Assembly: GCA_013003075.1 (NCBI GenBank)
Contig: JABDLJ010000033.1
Coordinates: 32,925-96,924, forward strand
Direction of reading: 5' to 3'
Source: Paracoccaceae bacterium
GTDB lineage: Bacteria > Pseudomonadota > Alphaproteobacteria > Rhodobacterales > Rhodobacteraceae
Length of the DNA stretch: 64,000 nt
In this document: piece after piece, positions 49,138 through 59,169 of the stretch
Layout of the letters: each line of letters opens with the position of its first letter
How positions within the stretch are numbered: the stretch's first letter is position 1
Translations under genes and position numbers: made by a program
Notes under the pieces: generated by a model
The model's input: the letters and a program-made list of their open reading frames with translations, nothing else
Told to the model about the DNA's origin: nothing
The model's database searches: none

Positions 49138-50790
49138 ATGCAAGAGACCGAAGTCCTGATCGTCGGTGCCGGTCCGGTCGGCCTGACGCTTGCGATCGAC
49201 CTCGGCCAGCAGGGCATCCGCTGCATCCTGATCGACAAGAAGCCGGGCCCCGAATTCCTGCCGAAGATGGAACGATGCAACGCCCGCACGATGGAGATAT
49301 TCCGCCGCATGGGACTAACGGCGCAGATCCGCGCCGCCGGGCTGGCCGCAGATGTTCCAATGGATGTCTACATCACGAAATCGATGGTCGACCGGCCTTA
49401 CGTGCATCTCCAGTACCCTTCGATAAACGCGGCCCGCGCCGAAATCGCGGCCTGTCAAGACACCTCGTTGCCCGCCGAGCCCTACCAGTTGATCTCGCAA
49501 TACACGCTCGAGCCGCTGCTGCGCGCCGAGGCTGAACGCATCCCCAACGTCACGGTGCGCTACGGGCTGGAGTTCCTGTCGCTCAAGCAGGATGCCAAGG
49601 GCGTGACGGCCCGGCTGCGCAGCGAGGGCGGCGCCGATGCTACGCTGCGCGCGGCCTTTGTGGTCGGATGCGACGGCGGGGCCAGCACCGTCCGGCACGC
49701 TCTCGGCATCGCGCTTCGCGGCGAGGGCGACATCCTGCGGCTTCGCCAGGCGCTCTACCGCTGCGACGGTCTGTTCGCGCGGCTGCCGATCGGCGAGGGA
49801 CCGGGGCCGGGGCGCCACTACCATATCACGGACGATCGCCATTCATTCCTGATCATGCAGGATTCGACGCGCCACTGGACCCTGCATGCCGTAGTCGAGG
49901 ACGACGCCGCGATGGCCAGGCAATTCGAAACCGTCATCGGCGCGCCGGTGGACTACGAGACGCTTTATGTCGGCGAGTGGAAGCAGAACCTGCTTCTGGC
50001 CGACCGTTACGCGGACGGCAGGGTCTTTCTTGCGGGCGACGCGGTACATCTTGTGATCCCGACCGGAGGGCTTGGCATGAATACGGGGATCGGCGATGCC
50101 ATCGACTTGTCGTGGAAGCTTGCGGCCGTCCTTCGCGGATGGGGCGGCCCTGCCCTCTTGCGGTCCTACGAGCTCGAGCGACGCCAGGTCGGCGACCGGA
50201 ACATCGGCGCCTCGCGCTATGCCGCGACGGGCCGGCGAAAATGGCGGCGCATGTGGGACCCTGCGATCGAGGGCAGCGACGCCCGTGCAGGGGCGCTGCG
50301 GGCGGATTTCATCCGCGCCGCCGACGCCGAACAGCGCAAGACCAACGAGATGATCGGCGCCGAACTGGGCTACCGCTATGTCGGCAGCCCGGTGATCTGG
50401 GAAGAACCGGGAGGCCCCGAGCAGCGCTTCAGAACCTACGACCCCGCGGCCTGGACGGGCGTCCGCATGTCGCACGCCTGGATCGGCCCCGGCCAGTCGG
50501 TTCTCGACCTGCCGGGCCGAGAGTATACGGCCCTGAGCCTTGGCGACCGCCCCGAGGACGTGGAGCCGCTCACCGAGGCCATTCGCCGCCGCGGCGCCCC
50601 GGTCCGGACGGTCGTTCTTGCAAACGAACGGCTCCGCGCGCTTTACGGACGAAACCTGTTCCTTCTGCGCCCGGATCTGCACATTGCATGGCGCGGAAAC
50701 GCCCTGCCGCACGATCCCGACGCGCTTGCGTCCACCGTCACCGGGTGGACCACGCCCCGACCCGAACGCGCGGGCCAAAACGCTCGGTAG
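49138..50790 (+). CDS. Class A FAD-dependent aromatic hydroxylase (MhpA/PheA type)
   Basis: The 550-residue flavoprotein monooxygenase has the N-terminal FAD loop VGAGPVGLTLAIDLGQQG near residue 7. The GCDGGASTVR motif is near 178 and the second FAD motif GRVFLAGDAVHLVIPTGGLGMNTGIGDA near 295-320. A C-terminal thioredoxin-like domain follows, as in phenol hydroxylase-type enzymes. It hydroxylates a phenolic acid with NAD(P)H and O2. The start follows GGGGGAG. It is the last clear catabolic gene of the cluster. The exact substrate is unknown. Confidence 0.88.
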   Translation: MQETEVLIVGAGPVGLTLAIDLGQQGIRCILIDKKPGPEFLPKMERCNARTMEIFRRMGLTAQIRAAGLAADVPMDVYITKSMVDRPYVHLQYPSINAARAEIAACQDTSLPAEPYQLISQYTLEPLLRAEAERIPNVTVRYGLEFLSLKQDAKGVTARLRSEGGADATLRAAFVVGCDGGASTVRHALGIALRGEGDILRLRQALYRCDGLFARLPIGEGPGPGRHYHITDDRHSFLIMQDSTRHWTLHAVVEDDAAMARQFETVIGAPVDYETLYVGEWKQNLLLADRYADGRVFLAGDAVHLVIPTGGLGMNTGIGDAIDLSWKLAAVLRGWGGPALLRSYELERRQVGDRNIGASRYAATGRRKWRRMWDPAIEGSDARAGALRADFIRAADAEQRKTNEMIGAELGYRYVGSPVIWEEPGGPEQRFRTYDPAAWTGVRMSHAWIGPGQSVLDLPGREYTALSLGDRPEDVEPLTEAIRRRGAPVRTVVLANERLRALYGRNLFLLRPDLHIAWRGNALPHDPDALASTVTGWTTPRPERAGQNAR

Positions 50791-51142
50791 GACCGGGTGA
50801 GCCGCGTTCTGATCACCCTGACACCCTGGCACCCTGGCACCCTGGCACCCTGGCACCCTGAAGTTTGGGGTTTCTCTGCCGACTTCACACTCAAGAACGT
50901 CTTGGCCGCCGCATTTCAAAGGCCGGCTTTGGCTCTTGATGCACCGCCGAAGCAATCCCAGCCTTCCGCAGTTCGGGCCAGGCCACCCTTGCCTGCGCCC
51001 GGCCCGGATGTCCGCTTTGCGGACAAAGCTGCCGTTCGAAGATCAGCGCTGCCATGGCTTTGAGCGCCGATGCTCGACTTCAATTAGTGATCGCTGTAGT
51101 TTGCTTCTGGCTTGTAGGGTGCCCTGGCGTGGGAGAACGAAT
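50791..51142. other. 352-base gap with minisatellite and hairpin
   Basis: The gap holds an 8-base tandem repeat (50814-50860), a perfect 6-bp hairpin GTCCGC-TTT-GCGGAC at 51010-51024, and a drop in GC after about 51060. No credible gene is seen. It marks the boundary of the AT-richer patch. Confidence 0.7.
50814..50860. repeat. 8-bp minisatellite (CACCCTGG units)
   Basis: About six head-to-tail CACCCTGG units are present. The first is CACCCTGA and the last is truncated. They start 24 bases after the monooxygenase stop. Slipped-strand copy-number change is expected. Confidence 0.9.
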
Positions 51143-52033
51143 ATGGCTGTAGGCAATGTATCAGTCCTTGGACTCGGTCTGATGGGCTCCGCGCTAGCCA
51201 GAGCGATGGTATCTGCGGGATTAGACGCAACGGTTTGGAATAGGAGCCCCTCAAGAGCAAAGGAGTTCATTGAGAGCCCCGCAACAGTGGCTTCGTCTGT
51301 TGAGGACGCAGTGGACGCAAGCGAAGTGATCGTCGTTTGCCTCCAAGATTACGCGGCCATGAACGATGTGCTTCGAATGACCACGGTCGAGAAACGGCTT
51401 GCCGGAAAGATCCTCGTGCAACTTTCGACGGGAACGCCCGCGCAGGCGCGAGAGGCGTCTGGCTGGGCCGCGAGTGTCGGCGCTCGTTACCTTGATGGTT
51501 CAATCATGGGATTTCCAAAGGATATCGGGAGTGATGGCCTGCTCGTCCTGTACGGTGGGGACAAAGAAACTTTTGAACAGTGCGAACCCATTGCAAAAGC
51601 CATTAGTGGGTCTACCATTCGGGTTGGAGATGACCCCGGAAACGGGGCCGCCCTGAATAATGCGCTTATCTCTCTCTATTTCAGCTTCCTTTTCGGTGTT
51701 CTGAACGGTGCAGCAATATGTGATACGGAAGGCATCCCTCTCGAAAAGTTTGGCAACATTGGCACCTCGTTGATGCCAGTTTTGAGTGGTGTAATGGAAC
51801 GTTCCTTAAAGATGATCACTAACGGTTCGTACGAGACCGAGCTCAATACGCTTGAGACGAGCGCAGGATCGATGAAACAGCTGGCCGCTGTTGTGCGGGA
51901 TGCGGAAATTGACGGGCGCTTTGTGGAAAGCATGCGCGCCTACGCCACAGAGGCTTTAGAAGCAGGCAAGGGCAACCTTAGCAATGCTGTTCTGTTCGAA
52001 TTCCTCCGTGGACGAGGTTTGGACTCTAGCTGA
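51143..52033 (+). CDS. NAD(P)-dependent dehydrogenase, imine-reductase/6-phosphogluconate-DH-like
   Basis: The 296-residue protein has the N-terminal Rossmann loop GLGLMGSALARAM near residue 9 and a helical C-terminal domain with the PGNGAALNNALISLYF segment near 165. The usual catalytic Lys of beta-hydroxyacid dehydrogenases is absent there, as in imine reductase-like members. Codon choice and base composition are visibly more AT-rich than the flanks. It is a single plus-strand gene and is probably horizontally acquired. The substrate is unknown. Confidence 0.8.
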   Translation: MAVGNVSVLGLGLMGSALARAMVSAGLDATVWNRSPSRAKEFIESPATVASSVEDAVDASEVIVVCLQDYAAMNDVLRMTTVEKRLAGKILVQLSTGTPAQAREASGWAASVGARYLDGSIMGFPKDIGSDGLLVLYGGDKETFEQCEPIAKAISGSTIRVGDDPGNGAALNNALISLYFSFLFGVLNGAAICDTEGIPLEKFGNIGTSLMPVLSGVMERSLKMITNGSYETELNTLETSAGSMKQLAAVVRDAEIDGRFVESMRAYATEALEAGKGNLSNAVLFEFLRGRGLDSS

Positions 52034-52115
52034 ACATTCTGACCAAAAAAATATTCTCACTTGGCTGGCTGACGTGTACGGTGCCGTGAAATAAGTGTTT
52101 CCGCGGAGGGATCGT

Positions 52116-52496
52116 ATGTTCATGAACTCAAAGCTCAGCATGCAGGCGTTCGGCCTCTACTTAATTTTGGTTGCTGGGTTAGGGTTAATCTTTGTTCCGC
52201 ATTTCATGCTTGGCATGTTCGGCTTAAGCGCTGGCGACGACGCTTGGGTCAGAATGGTTGGGATGCTTGCGTCGATAATCGGGGCTTACTATATGGTCGC
52301 CGCGACGACTGGGGCGCAGGAATTTATTCGATGGAGCATTCCACTCCGGGTCTATGCGGCCAGTTTCATGGTTTTTCTGTTTATTTCAGGGACGCTTCCA
52401 GTAGGCATCCTGCTATTCGCAGCAACTGAACTCGCCGGTGCGATTTGGACTTGGGCGGCGTTGAAATCGGAAATGCAAAGCTCTACCGGTCAATAG
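52116..52496 (+). CDS. Small membrane protein of unknown function
   Basis: The 126-residue protein has four hydrophobic helices (residues about 9-28, 43-65, 75-95 and 97-115). It starts at ATG 52116 after GGAGGG. It resembles the many small DoxX- or DUF-type four-helix inner-membrane proteins but was not assigned. It is AT-richer than the surrounding core, like the preceding dehydrogenase gene, and is probably part of the same acquired patch. Confidence 0.68.
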   Translation: MFMNSKLSMQAFGLYLILVAGLGLIFVPHFMLGMFGLSAGDDAWVRMVGMLASIIGAYYMVAATTGAQEFIRWSIPLRVYAASFMVFLFISGTLPVGILLFAATELAGAIWTWAALKSEMQSSTGQ

Positions 52497-53043
52497 CGTC
52501 AGTACTCATTAGAAGCCTTTCCAGCGACGCGAATGCTATGCTCGGCTTCCAGTGTTTCATCCACGAGAACTTTCCAGCAAGGAAGATGTCGGTTTTGGGC
52601 TCAAAGCAGACCTTGGGCCAAGTGCAGAAGCAAGTGCAGAAGACCGTCGCCGTGGCCTGATACGCCGACCCTCGCCGCAGGAAGATCCTGCGGCGAGATC
52701 CGTTCATTGAAAAGCCCGGTCAGGCGGCTGCCGCTGCCCGCTCAGCGCGCCGCGGTCCGGCGTTTCAGAAGCTGGTCATCGCGCATTCTGCGGGGTCGAA
52801 GAGGGTCGCGGTGACGTTTGGTTGGCAAGGTCGCGGCCGCCGCAATCCCGGATGGGTGACAGGGCACATCATGCGCAGGGCCGATCGGGCGGTTCGCGCC
52901 TCCAAGCCATGGCTCCGCTGGGCAAATGCGGGCCGGACGGCAACTCTTGCACATGACCCGCCCAATCCAGCACCCCTCGACCACATTGCCCGGCCCCGCC
53001 CCGCTCTTGCCGGGCCGACGAAGCTAGGGCAGGTCGCCAACGA
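52497..53043. other. 547-base stretch without a recognisable gene
   Basis: Open frames of up to about 100 codons exist on both strands, but they are Arg/Pro/Ala-rich and mutually overlapping, without ribosome sites. GC rises back to the genome level after about 52660. It may hold decayed gene remnants. Confidence 0.55.
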
Positions 53044-54051
53044 CTAGATGCGTCTGCCGTCCTTGGCGAACTGCATCTCCTCGTCCTTGTCCCAGGCGAC
53101 TGACACCGTCTCGCCCTCCGCCGGCGTCGGCAACGCACCATCTTGGCGGATCGTGATGTTGTCGCCGCTTTCAAGCCGGGCGTAGATCAGGCTTTCCGCG
53201 CCCAGGGGTTCGGCATAAAGCACCTTGGCCCTGTGGCCGGTCCCGTCGCCCGACAGCACCACGTGCTCGGGCCGAATGCCCAGCTGAGCGCCCTGGGGCG
53301 CACCGGGCGCGAATGTGCTGGCGTCCAGGAAGTTCGTCGGCGGCGAGCCGATGAAGCCGGCCACGAAGGCGGTCGCGGGATTGGCATAGACCTCCAGCGG
53401 CGCGCCGATCTGGTCGGCCACGCCGCCGTTCATCACGATCATCCGGTCGGCCAGGGTCATCGCCTCGACCTGGTCATGCGTGACATAAAGCGAGGTCACG
53501 CCGAGATCGCGCTGAAGCTGCTTGATCTCAAGCCGCATCTGCACCCGCAGCTTGGCATCGAGGTTCGAGAGCGGCTCGTCAAAAAGAAAGACCGCGGGTT
53601 TCCGAACGATCGCACGGCCCATGGCAACACGCTGGCGCTGTCCGCCGGACAACTCGCGCGGGCGGCGCTGCAGGTAAGGTTCCAGTTGCAGAAGCTTTGC
53701 GGCCACGGCCACGCGAGCCTCGATTTCCGAGCGCGGGACTTTCGCGATCTTCAGCCCATAGGCCATGTTGTCGAAGACCGACATGTGCGGGTAAAGCGCG
53801 TAGTTCTGAAACACCATCGCGATATCGCGGTCCATCGGCTCGACATCGTTCACCTGCCTGTCGCCGATCCGCACCTCGCCGGCGCTGACTGTCTCCAGCC
53901 CCGCAACCATCCGCAGAAGCGTGGACTTGCCGCAGCCGGAGGGTCCGACGATGACGATGAACTCGCCATCCGCGATATCGATCTCGACATCGTGGATCAC
54001 GTCGGTTTTGCCAAAGCTCTTCTTGAGCCCCTGAAGGGAAACTGTTGCCAT
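53044..54051 (-). CDS. ugpC: Glycerol-3-phosphate ABC transporter ATPase
   Basis: The 335-residue ABC ATPase has Walker [10 protein letters not shown] near residue 37, signature [14 protein letters not shown] near 135, Walker [13 protein letters not shown] near 155 and the C-terminal OB-type regulatory domain of the MalK/UgpC group. It energises uptake on the cytosolic face of the inner membrane. It is last in the operon ugpB-ugpA-ugpE-ugpC; the upstream gene ends 4 bases before it. Confidence 0.93.
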   Translation of the reverse strand: MATVSLQGLKKSFGKTDVIHDVEIDIADGEFIVIVGPSGCGKSTLLRMVAGLETVSAGEVRIGDRQVNDVEPMDRDIAMVFQNYALYPHMSVFDNMAYGLKIAKVPRSEIEARVAVAAKLLQLEPYLQRRPRELSGGQRQRVAMGRAIVRKPAVFLFDEPLSNLDAKLRVQMRLEIKQLQRDLGVTSLYVTHDQVEAMTLADRMIVMNGGVADQIGAPLEVYANPATAFVAGFIGSPPTNFLDASTFAPGAPQGAQLGIRPEHVVLSGDGTGHRAKVLYAEPLGAESLIYARLESGDNITIRQDGALPTPAEGETVSVAWDKDEEMQFAKDGRRI

Positions 54052-54054
54052 CGG

Positions 54055-54909
54055 TTATTTCTCGCTGTCCACAAGCCCGCGGATAAAAAGCTTCTGCATG
54101 CCGATCACCACAACAACCGGCGGGATCATCGCCAGGATCGATGTGGCCATGATCACCGGCCAGTCGGCGATATCGTCGCCCGAGGGGAACATCTGCTTGA
54201 TGCCCATCACGATCGTGTTCATCTCGGGATCGGTGGTGATCAGAAGCGGCCAAAGATACTGGTTCCAGCCATAGATGAAGAGGATCACGAAAAGCGCGGC
54301 GATGTTGGTCCGGCTCATCGGCAGAAGGATGTCGATGAAAAACTGCATCGGGCGGGCGCCGTCGACGCGGGCGGCCTCGGCCAGCTCATCGGGGACGGTC
54401 ATGAAGAACTGCCGGAACAGGAAGGTCGCCGTGGCCGAGGCAATCAGCGGGAAGATCAGGCCCGAGTAGCTGTTCAGCATCCCGAAATTCGCTGCCACCT
54501 CGTAGGTCGGCACGATCCGCACTTCGACCGGCAGCATCAGGGTCAGGAAGATCAGCCAGAAAAAGAGCCTCCGCCCCGGAAACCGGAAATAGACGATGGC
54601 GAAGGCCGACAGAAGCGAGATCGCGATCTTGCCCAGCGAAATCCCGAAGGCCATGATCGCAGAGTTCAAAAGCATCCGCGCCACCGGCGCGTTGACGCCC
54701 GACACCAGCGCCTTGGAGTAATTCTCGACAAACTGATCCCCCGGCCAAAGCGGCATCGGCGGGCTGACGATCTCGGGCTGGCTCACAGTCGAGGCCACGA
54801 AGGCCAGCCAGATCGGAAAGAAGATGAACGCAACGCCGACGATCAGCCCCAGATGGGTCAGCCAAAGGCCGACCCCGCGCCGCTCCACCATGCCATGCCG
54901 CTCTGCCAT
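54055..54909 (-). CDS. ugpE: Glycerol-3-phosphate ABC transporter permease UgpE
   Basis: The 284-residue inner-membrane protein has six helices and the permease EAA loop ([17 protein letters not shown] near residue 180), which contacts the ATPase. Its ATG shares one base with the ugpA stop. Layout and position between ugpA and ugpC match the Ugp system. Confidence 0.92.
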   Translation of the reverse strand: MAERHGMVERRGVGLWLTHLGLIVGVAFIFFPIWLAFVASTVSQPEIVSPPMPLWPGDQFVENYSKALVSGVNAPVARMLLNSAIMAFGISLGKIAISLLSAFAIVYFRFPGRRLFFWLIFLTLMLPVEVRIVPTYEVAANFGMLNSYSGLIFPLIASATATFLFRQFFMTVPDELAEAARVDGARPMQFFIDILLPMSRTNIAALFVILFIYGWNQYLWPLLITTDPEMNTIVMGIKQMFPSGDDIADWPVIMATSILAMIPPVVVVIGMQKLFIRGLVDSEK

Positions 54910-55790
54910 TAGTAATGCACCCGCCGCTCGATATACTTGAACTGGATGATCGTCAGGATGCCGACGATCACCAAGAGGATCACCGACTGCGCCGCGGACG
55001 AGCCAAGATCCTGCCCGACAAAGCCGTCAGCGTAGACCTTGTAGACAAGGATCGTCGTGGCCTGTTGCGGGCCGCCGCTGGTGATGGTGTGGATGACGCC
55101 GAAGGTCTCGAAGAACGCGTAGACGATATTGACGACCAGCAAAAAGAACGTGGTCGGCGACAACAGCGGAAAGACGATCGTGCGAAAGCGTGTCCAGAAG
55201 CGCGCGCCGTCGATGGCGGCCGCCTCGATCACCGATCTCGGGATCGCCTGAAGCCCCGCCAGGAAGAACAGGAAATTATAGCTGATCCGTCCCCAGGCCG
55301 AGGCAACCACGACAAGGCCCATGGCCTCGCCCTGATTAAGGACATGGTTCCAGTCATATCCCAGCACGCCCAGGTACCACGTGACCACGCCAACGCGGGT
55401 ATTGAACATGAACAGCCACAGAACGCCCGCCACGGCCGGCGCAACCGCGTAAGGCCAGATCAGCAAAGTGCGGTAGGTGCCCGAGCCCTTGATCAGCCGA
55501 TCCGCAAGCACCGCCAGGTAAAGCGCGACCCCCATCGACACCAGCGTGACCAGGATCGAAAAGACCGCCGTCGTCACGAACGAGGCGCGGTAGAAGGGAT
55601 CCGACAGCAGGAACTCGAAGTTTCCAAGCCCCACGTATCTCATCGAAAGACCGAACGGGTCGGGAATGAAAAGCGACTGCCAGATCGCCTGCCCGGCGGG
55701 ATAGAAAAAGAACACAGCCGTGATCAAAAGCTGCGGCATGACCAGCAGCAGCGGCAACCAGAGGCCCTTGAACCTGACGCGCTTTTCCAT
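54909..55790 (-). CDS. ugpA: Glycerol-3-phosphate ABC transporter permease UgpA
   Basis: The 293-residue inner-membrane protein has six helices and an EAA-type loop ([20 protein letters not shown] near residue 190). It is downstream of ugpB across a hairpin that probably reduces read-through to the membrane genes. Confidence 0.92.
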   Translation of the reverse strand: MEKRVRFKGLWLPLLLVMPQLLITAVFFFYPAGQAIWQSLFIPDPFGLSMRYVGLGNFEFLLSDPFYRASFVTTAVFSILVTLVSMGVALYLAVLADRLIKGSGTYRTLLIWPYAVAPAVAGVLWLFMFNTRVGVVTWYLGVLGYDWNHVLNQGEAMGLVVVASAWGRISYNFLFFLAGLQAIPRSVIEAAAIDGARFWTRFRTIVFPLLSPTTFFLLVVNIVYAFFETFGVIHTITSGGPQQATTILVYKVYADGFVGQDLGSSAAQSVILLVIVGILTIIQFKYIERRVHY

Positions 55791-55800
55791 GAATTCTGCC

Positions 55801-55824
55801 GCGCCCCGACACCTGCCGGGGCGC
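55801..55824 (-). promoter_or_regulatory. Stem-loop between ugpB and ugpA
   Basis: A perfect 8-bp GC-only stem (55801-55808 with 55817-55824) and 8-base loop lies in the 45-base gap. No T run follows, so it is likely an RNA-stabilising or attenuating hairpin, giving more binding protein than permease. Confidence 0.65.
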
Positions 55825-55835
55825 GGATCTGCTTC

Positions 55836-57146
55836 TTAGCGCGTGGCTTGCTCGAAGCGGCGCAGCAGCGCGTTGCCGCGCTCCGCCGCGCTGTCCAGCG
55901 CAGCCTGGGCGGTCTTGTCGCCCGACCAGACGGCTTCGAGCTCTTCGTCGATGATCCCGCGGATCTGGTCGAACGAGCCAAGCCGCAGGCCCTTGGAATT
56001 CGCAGTGGGCTGGTTTGCCGTCATCTGAATCACGGCGATATCCGTGCCCGGGTTTTCGTCATAGAAACCCTGCTCTCGGGTCAGATCGCCAGCCGCAGAC
56101 GTGATCGGCAGATATCCGGTATCCTGGTGCCACTTGGCCTGGATCTCCGGCGACGACAGGAAGTTCAGGAACTCCGCGACACCCTTATATTCCTCATCCG
56201 TTTGGCCCGCCAACACCCACAAAGATGCGCCACCGATGATAGTGTTCATGGGCGCGCCATCGACTCCTTCCCAATAGGGCAAGGGCCGCACTTCGAATTC
56301 AAACTTCGCCTCGGCGTTGATGCCGGCATAACCGGCTGAACTTTCGGTGAAGAGCGCGCAATCACCGCCGCGGAAGTTCGCGCCGCCCTCGTTGCGGCGG
56401 CCAGCGTAGATGAATTTGCCATCCCGTGCCCACTCACCCATGGTCGATATGTGCTGCACCTGCACTGGCCCGTTGAAGGCGAGTTCAGTGTCGGTTCCAC
56501 TGAAGCCGTTTTCCTTTGTGGCAAATGGGACGTCGTGGTAGGCTGACAGGTTTTCGAGGTGGACCCAGCTTTGCCAGGCAGTGGTCATCGGACAATCGAC
56601 ACCGGCCGCCTTCAATTGGTCCAGCACATCGCCGACATTTTGCCAGGTGGACAAATCGACATCGGGATTAATTCCGGCCTCCTGCAATTTGTCGCGGTTA
56701 ACCCACAGGACCGGCGTCGAAGAATTGTAGGGCATCGACAGCATCTGGCCGTCGTTGGTTGTGTAGTAGCCCTTGACGGCACCGATAAAGCCGTCGGCAT
56801 CAAAGTCTGCGCCTGCCTCGGCCATCACCTCGTAGACCGGCTTGATGGCTCCCTCGGCCGCCATCATCGTGGCGGTGCCGACTTCGAATACCAGCAGGAT
56901 ATCTGGCTGCTCACCGGCGCGGAAGGCCGCAATACCGGCGTTGAGCACTTCTGAATAGTTGCCCTTTTGGCTTTCAACGACCACGTAGTCGCTTTGCATG
57001 CCATTGAAGGTGGCAACTTGCTCCTTCAGCAACTCGCCCAACCGCCCGGTTTTGTCGTGCCAGAACTCGATCTCGGTCTGGGCTGCGGCGGATGTGGCGG
57101 TCAAAGCGGTGGTGGACAGCGCGGCTGCTATCAGGACGCGTTTCAT
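55836..57146 (-). CDS. ugpB: Glycerol-3-phosphate-binding periplasmic protein
   Basis: The 436-residue solute-binding protein has a signal peptide (cleavage near residue 22, ...SAAAQTE). Strong UgpB landmarks are EIEFWHDKTGRLGE, MPYNSSTPVLWVNRDKL, GYLPITSAAGDLTREQGFYDENPG and the C-terminal GLRLGSFDQIRGIIDEELEAVW and ERGNALLRRFE. It binds sn-glycerol-3-phosphate or its diesters in the periplasm. It is first gene of ugpBAEC. Confidence 0.93.
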   Translation of the reverse strand: MKRVLIAAALSTTALTATSAAAQTEIEFWHDKTGRLGELLKEQVATFNGMQSDYVVVESQKGNYSEVLNAGIAAFRAGEQPDILLVFEVGTATMMAAEGAIKPVYEVMAEAGADFDADGFIGAVKGYYTTNDGQMLSMPYNSSTPVLWVNRDKLQEAGINPDVDLSTWQNVGDVLDQLKAAGVDCPMTTAWQSWVHLENLSAYHDVPFATKENGFSGTDTELAFNGPVQVQHISTMGEWARDGKFIYAGRRNEGGANFRGGDCALFTESSAGYAGINAEAKFEFEVRPLPYWEGVDGAPMNTIIGGASLWVLAGQTDEEYKGVAEFLNFLSSPEIQAKWHQDTGYLPITSAAGDLTREQGFYDENPGTDIAVIQMTANQPTANSKGLRLGSFDQIRGIIDEELEAVWSGDKTAQAALDSAAERGNALLRRFEQATR

Positions 57147-57528
57147 TGAATTCTCCCTTTGGTCAATGGCGGGCGGTCGGCAAGAACTGGCTACCGAAAG
57201 AACTCGGCACCAAGGACGCCACCCGACTCAGTTATGCCTTGCGATTGTAACGGCTTTTCCGCAGTTGTGTAGAGATCACTCCCGCATCGCTTGCACACGG
57301 ATTTGAACCGCGGCAACACCGCCAGCCGGCGCATAGCCGGCCTTTTTTGGCGCCGCCGGGCAGAGGGTTTCGCTGCGAAACCTCGACAGATGCGATGCGA
57401 AGTCGGCAAGGGTTCGCCCTCGGGCGCGGCAAACGGTCCGGTCTGGAAAAATTCTCTGGCAAAGGGATTGAATCTTCTGTTTATCCCGCCGAAGTTGCGT
57501 AAGCGATCATGACCTTGGGGGACGAAAG
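57147..57528. other. 382-base divergent gap upstream of ugpB and the flavoprotein gene
   Basis: It contains the promoter regions of both genes, which were not resolved, and a hairpin at 57325-57348. On the minus strand around 57290-57315 a short T-arm-like sequence is visible without the rest of a tRNA. No pho-box or other named operator was identified with confidence. Confidence 0.5.
57325..57348 (+). terminator. Terminator-like hairpin with T run upstream of the flavoprotein gene
   Basis: GCCGGC-GCATA-GCCGGC is followed by C and six T. It would end a plus-strand transcript, yet no plus-strand gene precedes it. It could be a leader attenuator for the gene starting 180 bases downstream, or the end of a small RNA. 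Confidence 0.5.
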
Positions 57529-59169
57529 ATGACTTCGGAACGGTTAATAGATGTATGTATTGTCGGCTCTGGCCCGGCGGGGCTGCAGGCCGGCTATTTT
57601 CTCAAGAAGAAAGGCATCTCGGTGCAGATCCTGGAGCGCGGCGCCGATCCCTGCGCCTTCTTCCGCACCTTTCCGCGGCATCGGCAGTTCATTTCGATCA
57701 ACAAGGTGCACACCGGCCTGTCCAATCCCGAGACCCGGCTGCGCTATGACTGGAACTCGCTTCTGAACGACGAGGGCCTGCTTTTCAAGGACTGGAGCCG
57801 CTCGTATTTCCCCAAGGCCGATGATTTCGTGGCCTACGCGGAAACCTTCGCCCAGCAGCTTGAAGGCGAGATCCGCTGCAACAGCGACGTGCGCGAGATC
57901 AGCAAGGACGGCGATGTCTTCACGCTGCGCTGCGCCGACGGCTCTGCGGTCCGGGCGCGGGCGTTGATCGTCGCAACCGGCGTCTCGCAGCCCTGGGATC
58001 CGGGGATCGAGGGCTACGATCTGATCGAGAACTATTTCGATTTCGACCCCGCCCCCGAACGCTTCGAGAACCAGCGCGTGTTGATTCTCGGCAAGGGCAA
58101 CTCGGCCTTCGAGACCGCCGACAGCCTGATCGAGCACGCCGCCTCGGTCCATGTCATGAGCCCCAACCCGGTGCGCTTCGCCTGGCAGACCCATTTCGTG
58201 GGGCACCTCAGGGCGGTGAACAACAACTTCCTCGACACCTATCAGCTGAAGTCGCAAAACGCGGTCATCGACGCCGAGGCCTTCCTGATCGAAAAGTCGA
58301 AGGACGGCTATACCGTTCATGCGCATATGAGCGCCGCCGAGGGCCACGACATCATCCTGACCTACGACAAGGTCATCGCCTGTACCGGCTTTCAGTTCGA
58401 CAACACGATCTTCGCGCCGGACATCCGCCCCGAGATGAAGCATTTCGGAAAGTTTCCCGCGATGACAGAAACCTGGGAAAGCGAGACCGTCCCCGGCCTT
58501 TATTTCGCCGGCACCATCATGCAGTCGCGCGATTTCAAGAAGACCATGTCGGGGTTCGTGCACGGGTTCCGGCACAACGTGAAATGCCTCTCTGAATTCG
58601 TCGCGATGCGCCTGACGGACGCCGCTTATCCCAGCCAAGCCATCTCTTTGGAGCCCAAGCCGCTGGCCGAGGCCATCATCGACCGGCTCAGCACCTCGTC
58701 CGGCGTCTTCCTGCAGCCGGGCTTTCTGGCCGATGCAATCGTGCTTGAGGGGCCGGAAGCCGGCAGGGCCTGCCAGGACGTGCCGGTCGACTGGGTGTTG
58801 GGGGAATCGTCGCTTGCCGACCGGTCGCTGTTGCTTGTCACGCTGGAATACGGCGATTTCGGCGGCAATTCGCTGCATGTCAAACGCCAGCACAACGTGT
58901 TCGGCAAAGAGCCCGATGCCTTCATCCACCCGGTGCTGCGCCACTACAGGGGCGGCAATTTGGTGGACGAGATCCATCTGGCCGATCACCTCGATGCCGA
59001 CTGGCGCCCGCGCGAGCGGCGCGATCCCGGCGCGCCCACCGTGCTGGAGATGACCTTCACGGACACCGGCGGCACCCTGCCCCCGTCCGAGGTCGCGCAC
59101 CGGCAGGTCACCGCCTTTTTGACCCGGATCGGCCTTGGCCAAAGCGCCCATATCGCCGCCGCCGAATAG
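57529..59169 (+). CDS. FOXRED2-like FAD-dependent oxidoreductase
   Basis: The 546-residue protein has an FAD loop VGSGPAGLQAGYFLKKKG near residue 12, NAD(P) loop GKGNSAFETADSL near 190 and second FAD motif GLYFAGTIMQSRDFKKTMSGFVHGFRHN near 330. The spacing and this last motif resemble eukaryotic FOXRED2/ERFAD and related bacterial flavoproteins of the FMO/pyridine-nucleotide reductase fold. The C-terminal 150 residues are not assigned. It is cytosolic and the substrate is unknown. It is a plus-strand gene 126 bases before hisB but is not obviously part of histidine synthesis. Confidence 0.8.
   Translation: MTSERLIDVCIVGSGPAGLQAGYFLKKKGISVQILERGADPCAFFRTFPRHRQFISINKVHTGLSNPETRLRYDWNSLLNDEGLLFKDWSRSYFPKADDFVAYAETFAQQLEGEIRCNSDVREISKDGDVFTLRCADGSAVRARALIVATGVSQPWDPGIEGYDLIENYFDFDPAPERFENQRVLILGKGNSAFETADSLIEHAASVHVMSPNPVRFAWQTHFVGHLRAVNNNFLDTYQLKSQNAVIDAEAFLIEKSKDGYTVHAHMSAAEGHDIILTYDKVIACTGFQFDNTIFAPDIRPEMKHFGKFPAMTETWESETVPGLYFAGTIMQSRDFKKTMSGFVHGFRHNVKCLSEFVAMRLTDAAYPSQAISLEPKPLAEAIIDRLSTSSGVFLQPGFLADAIVLEGPEAGRACQDVPVDWVLGESSLADRSLLLVTLEYGDFGGNSLHVKRQHNVFGKEPDAFIHPVLRHYRGGNLVDEIHLADHLDADWRPRERRDPGAPTVLEMTFTDTGGTLPPSEVAHRQVTAFLTRIGLGQSAHIAAAE

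Noticed and set aside
50814..50860. Possible CRISPR-like repeat
   Set aside because: The units are 8 bases with no spacers, so it is a minisatellite.
52533..52814. 93-codon plus-strand open frame
   Set aside because: It is Arg/Ser/Pro-rich with no ribosome site or family resemblance, and overlapping frames exist on both strands.
57288..57318. T-arm-like sequence on the minus strand (GGTTCAAATCC)
   Set aside because: No acceptor stem, anticodon arm or CCA end can be folded around it, so it is not called a tRNA.
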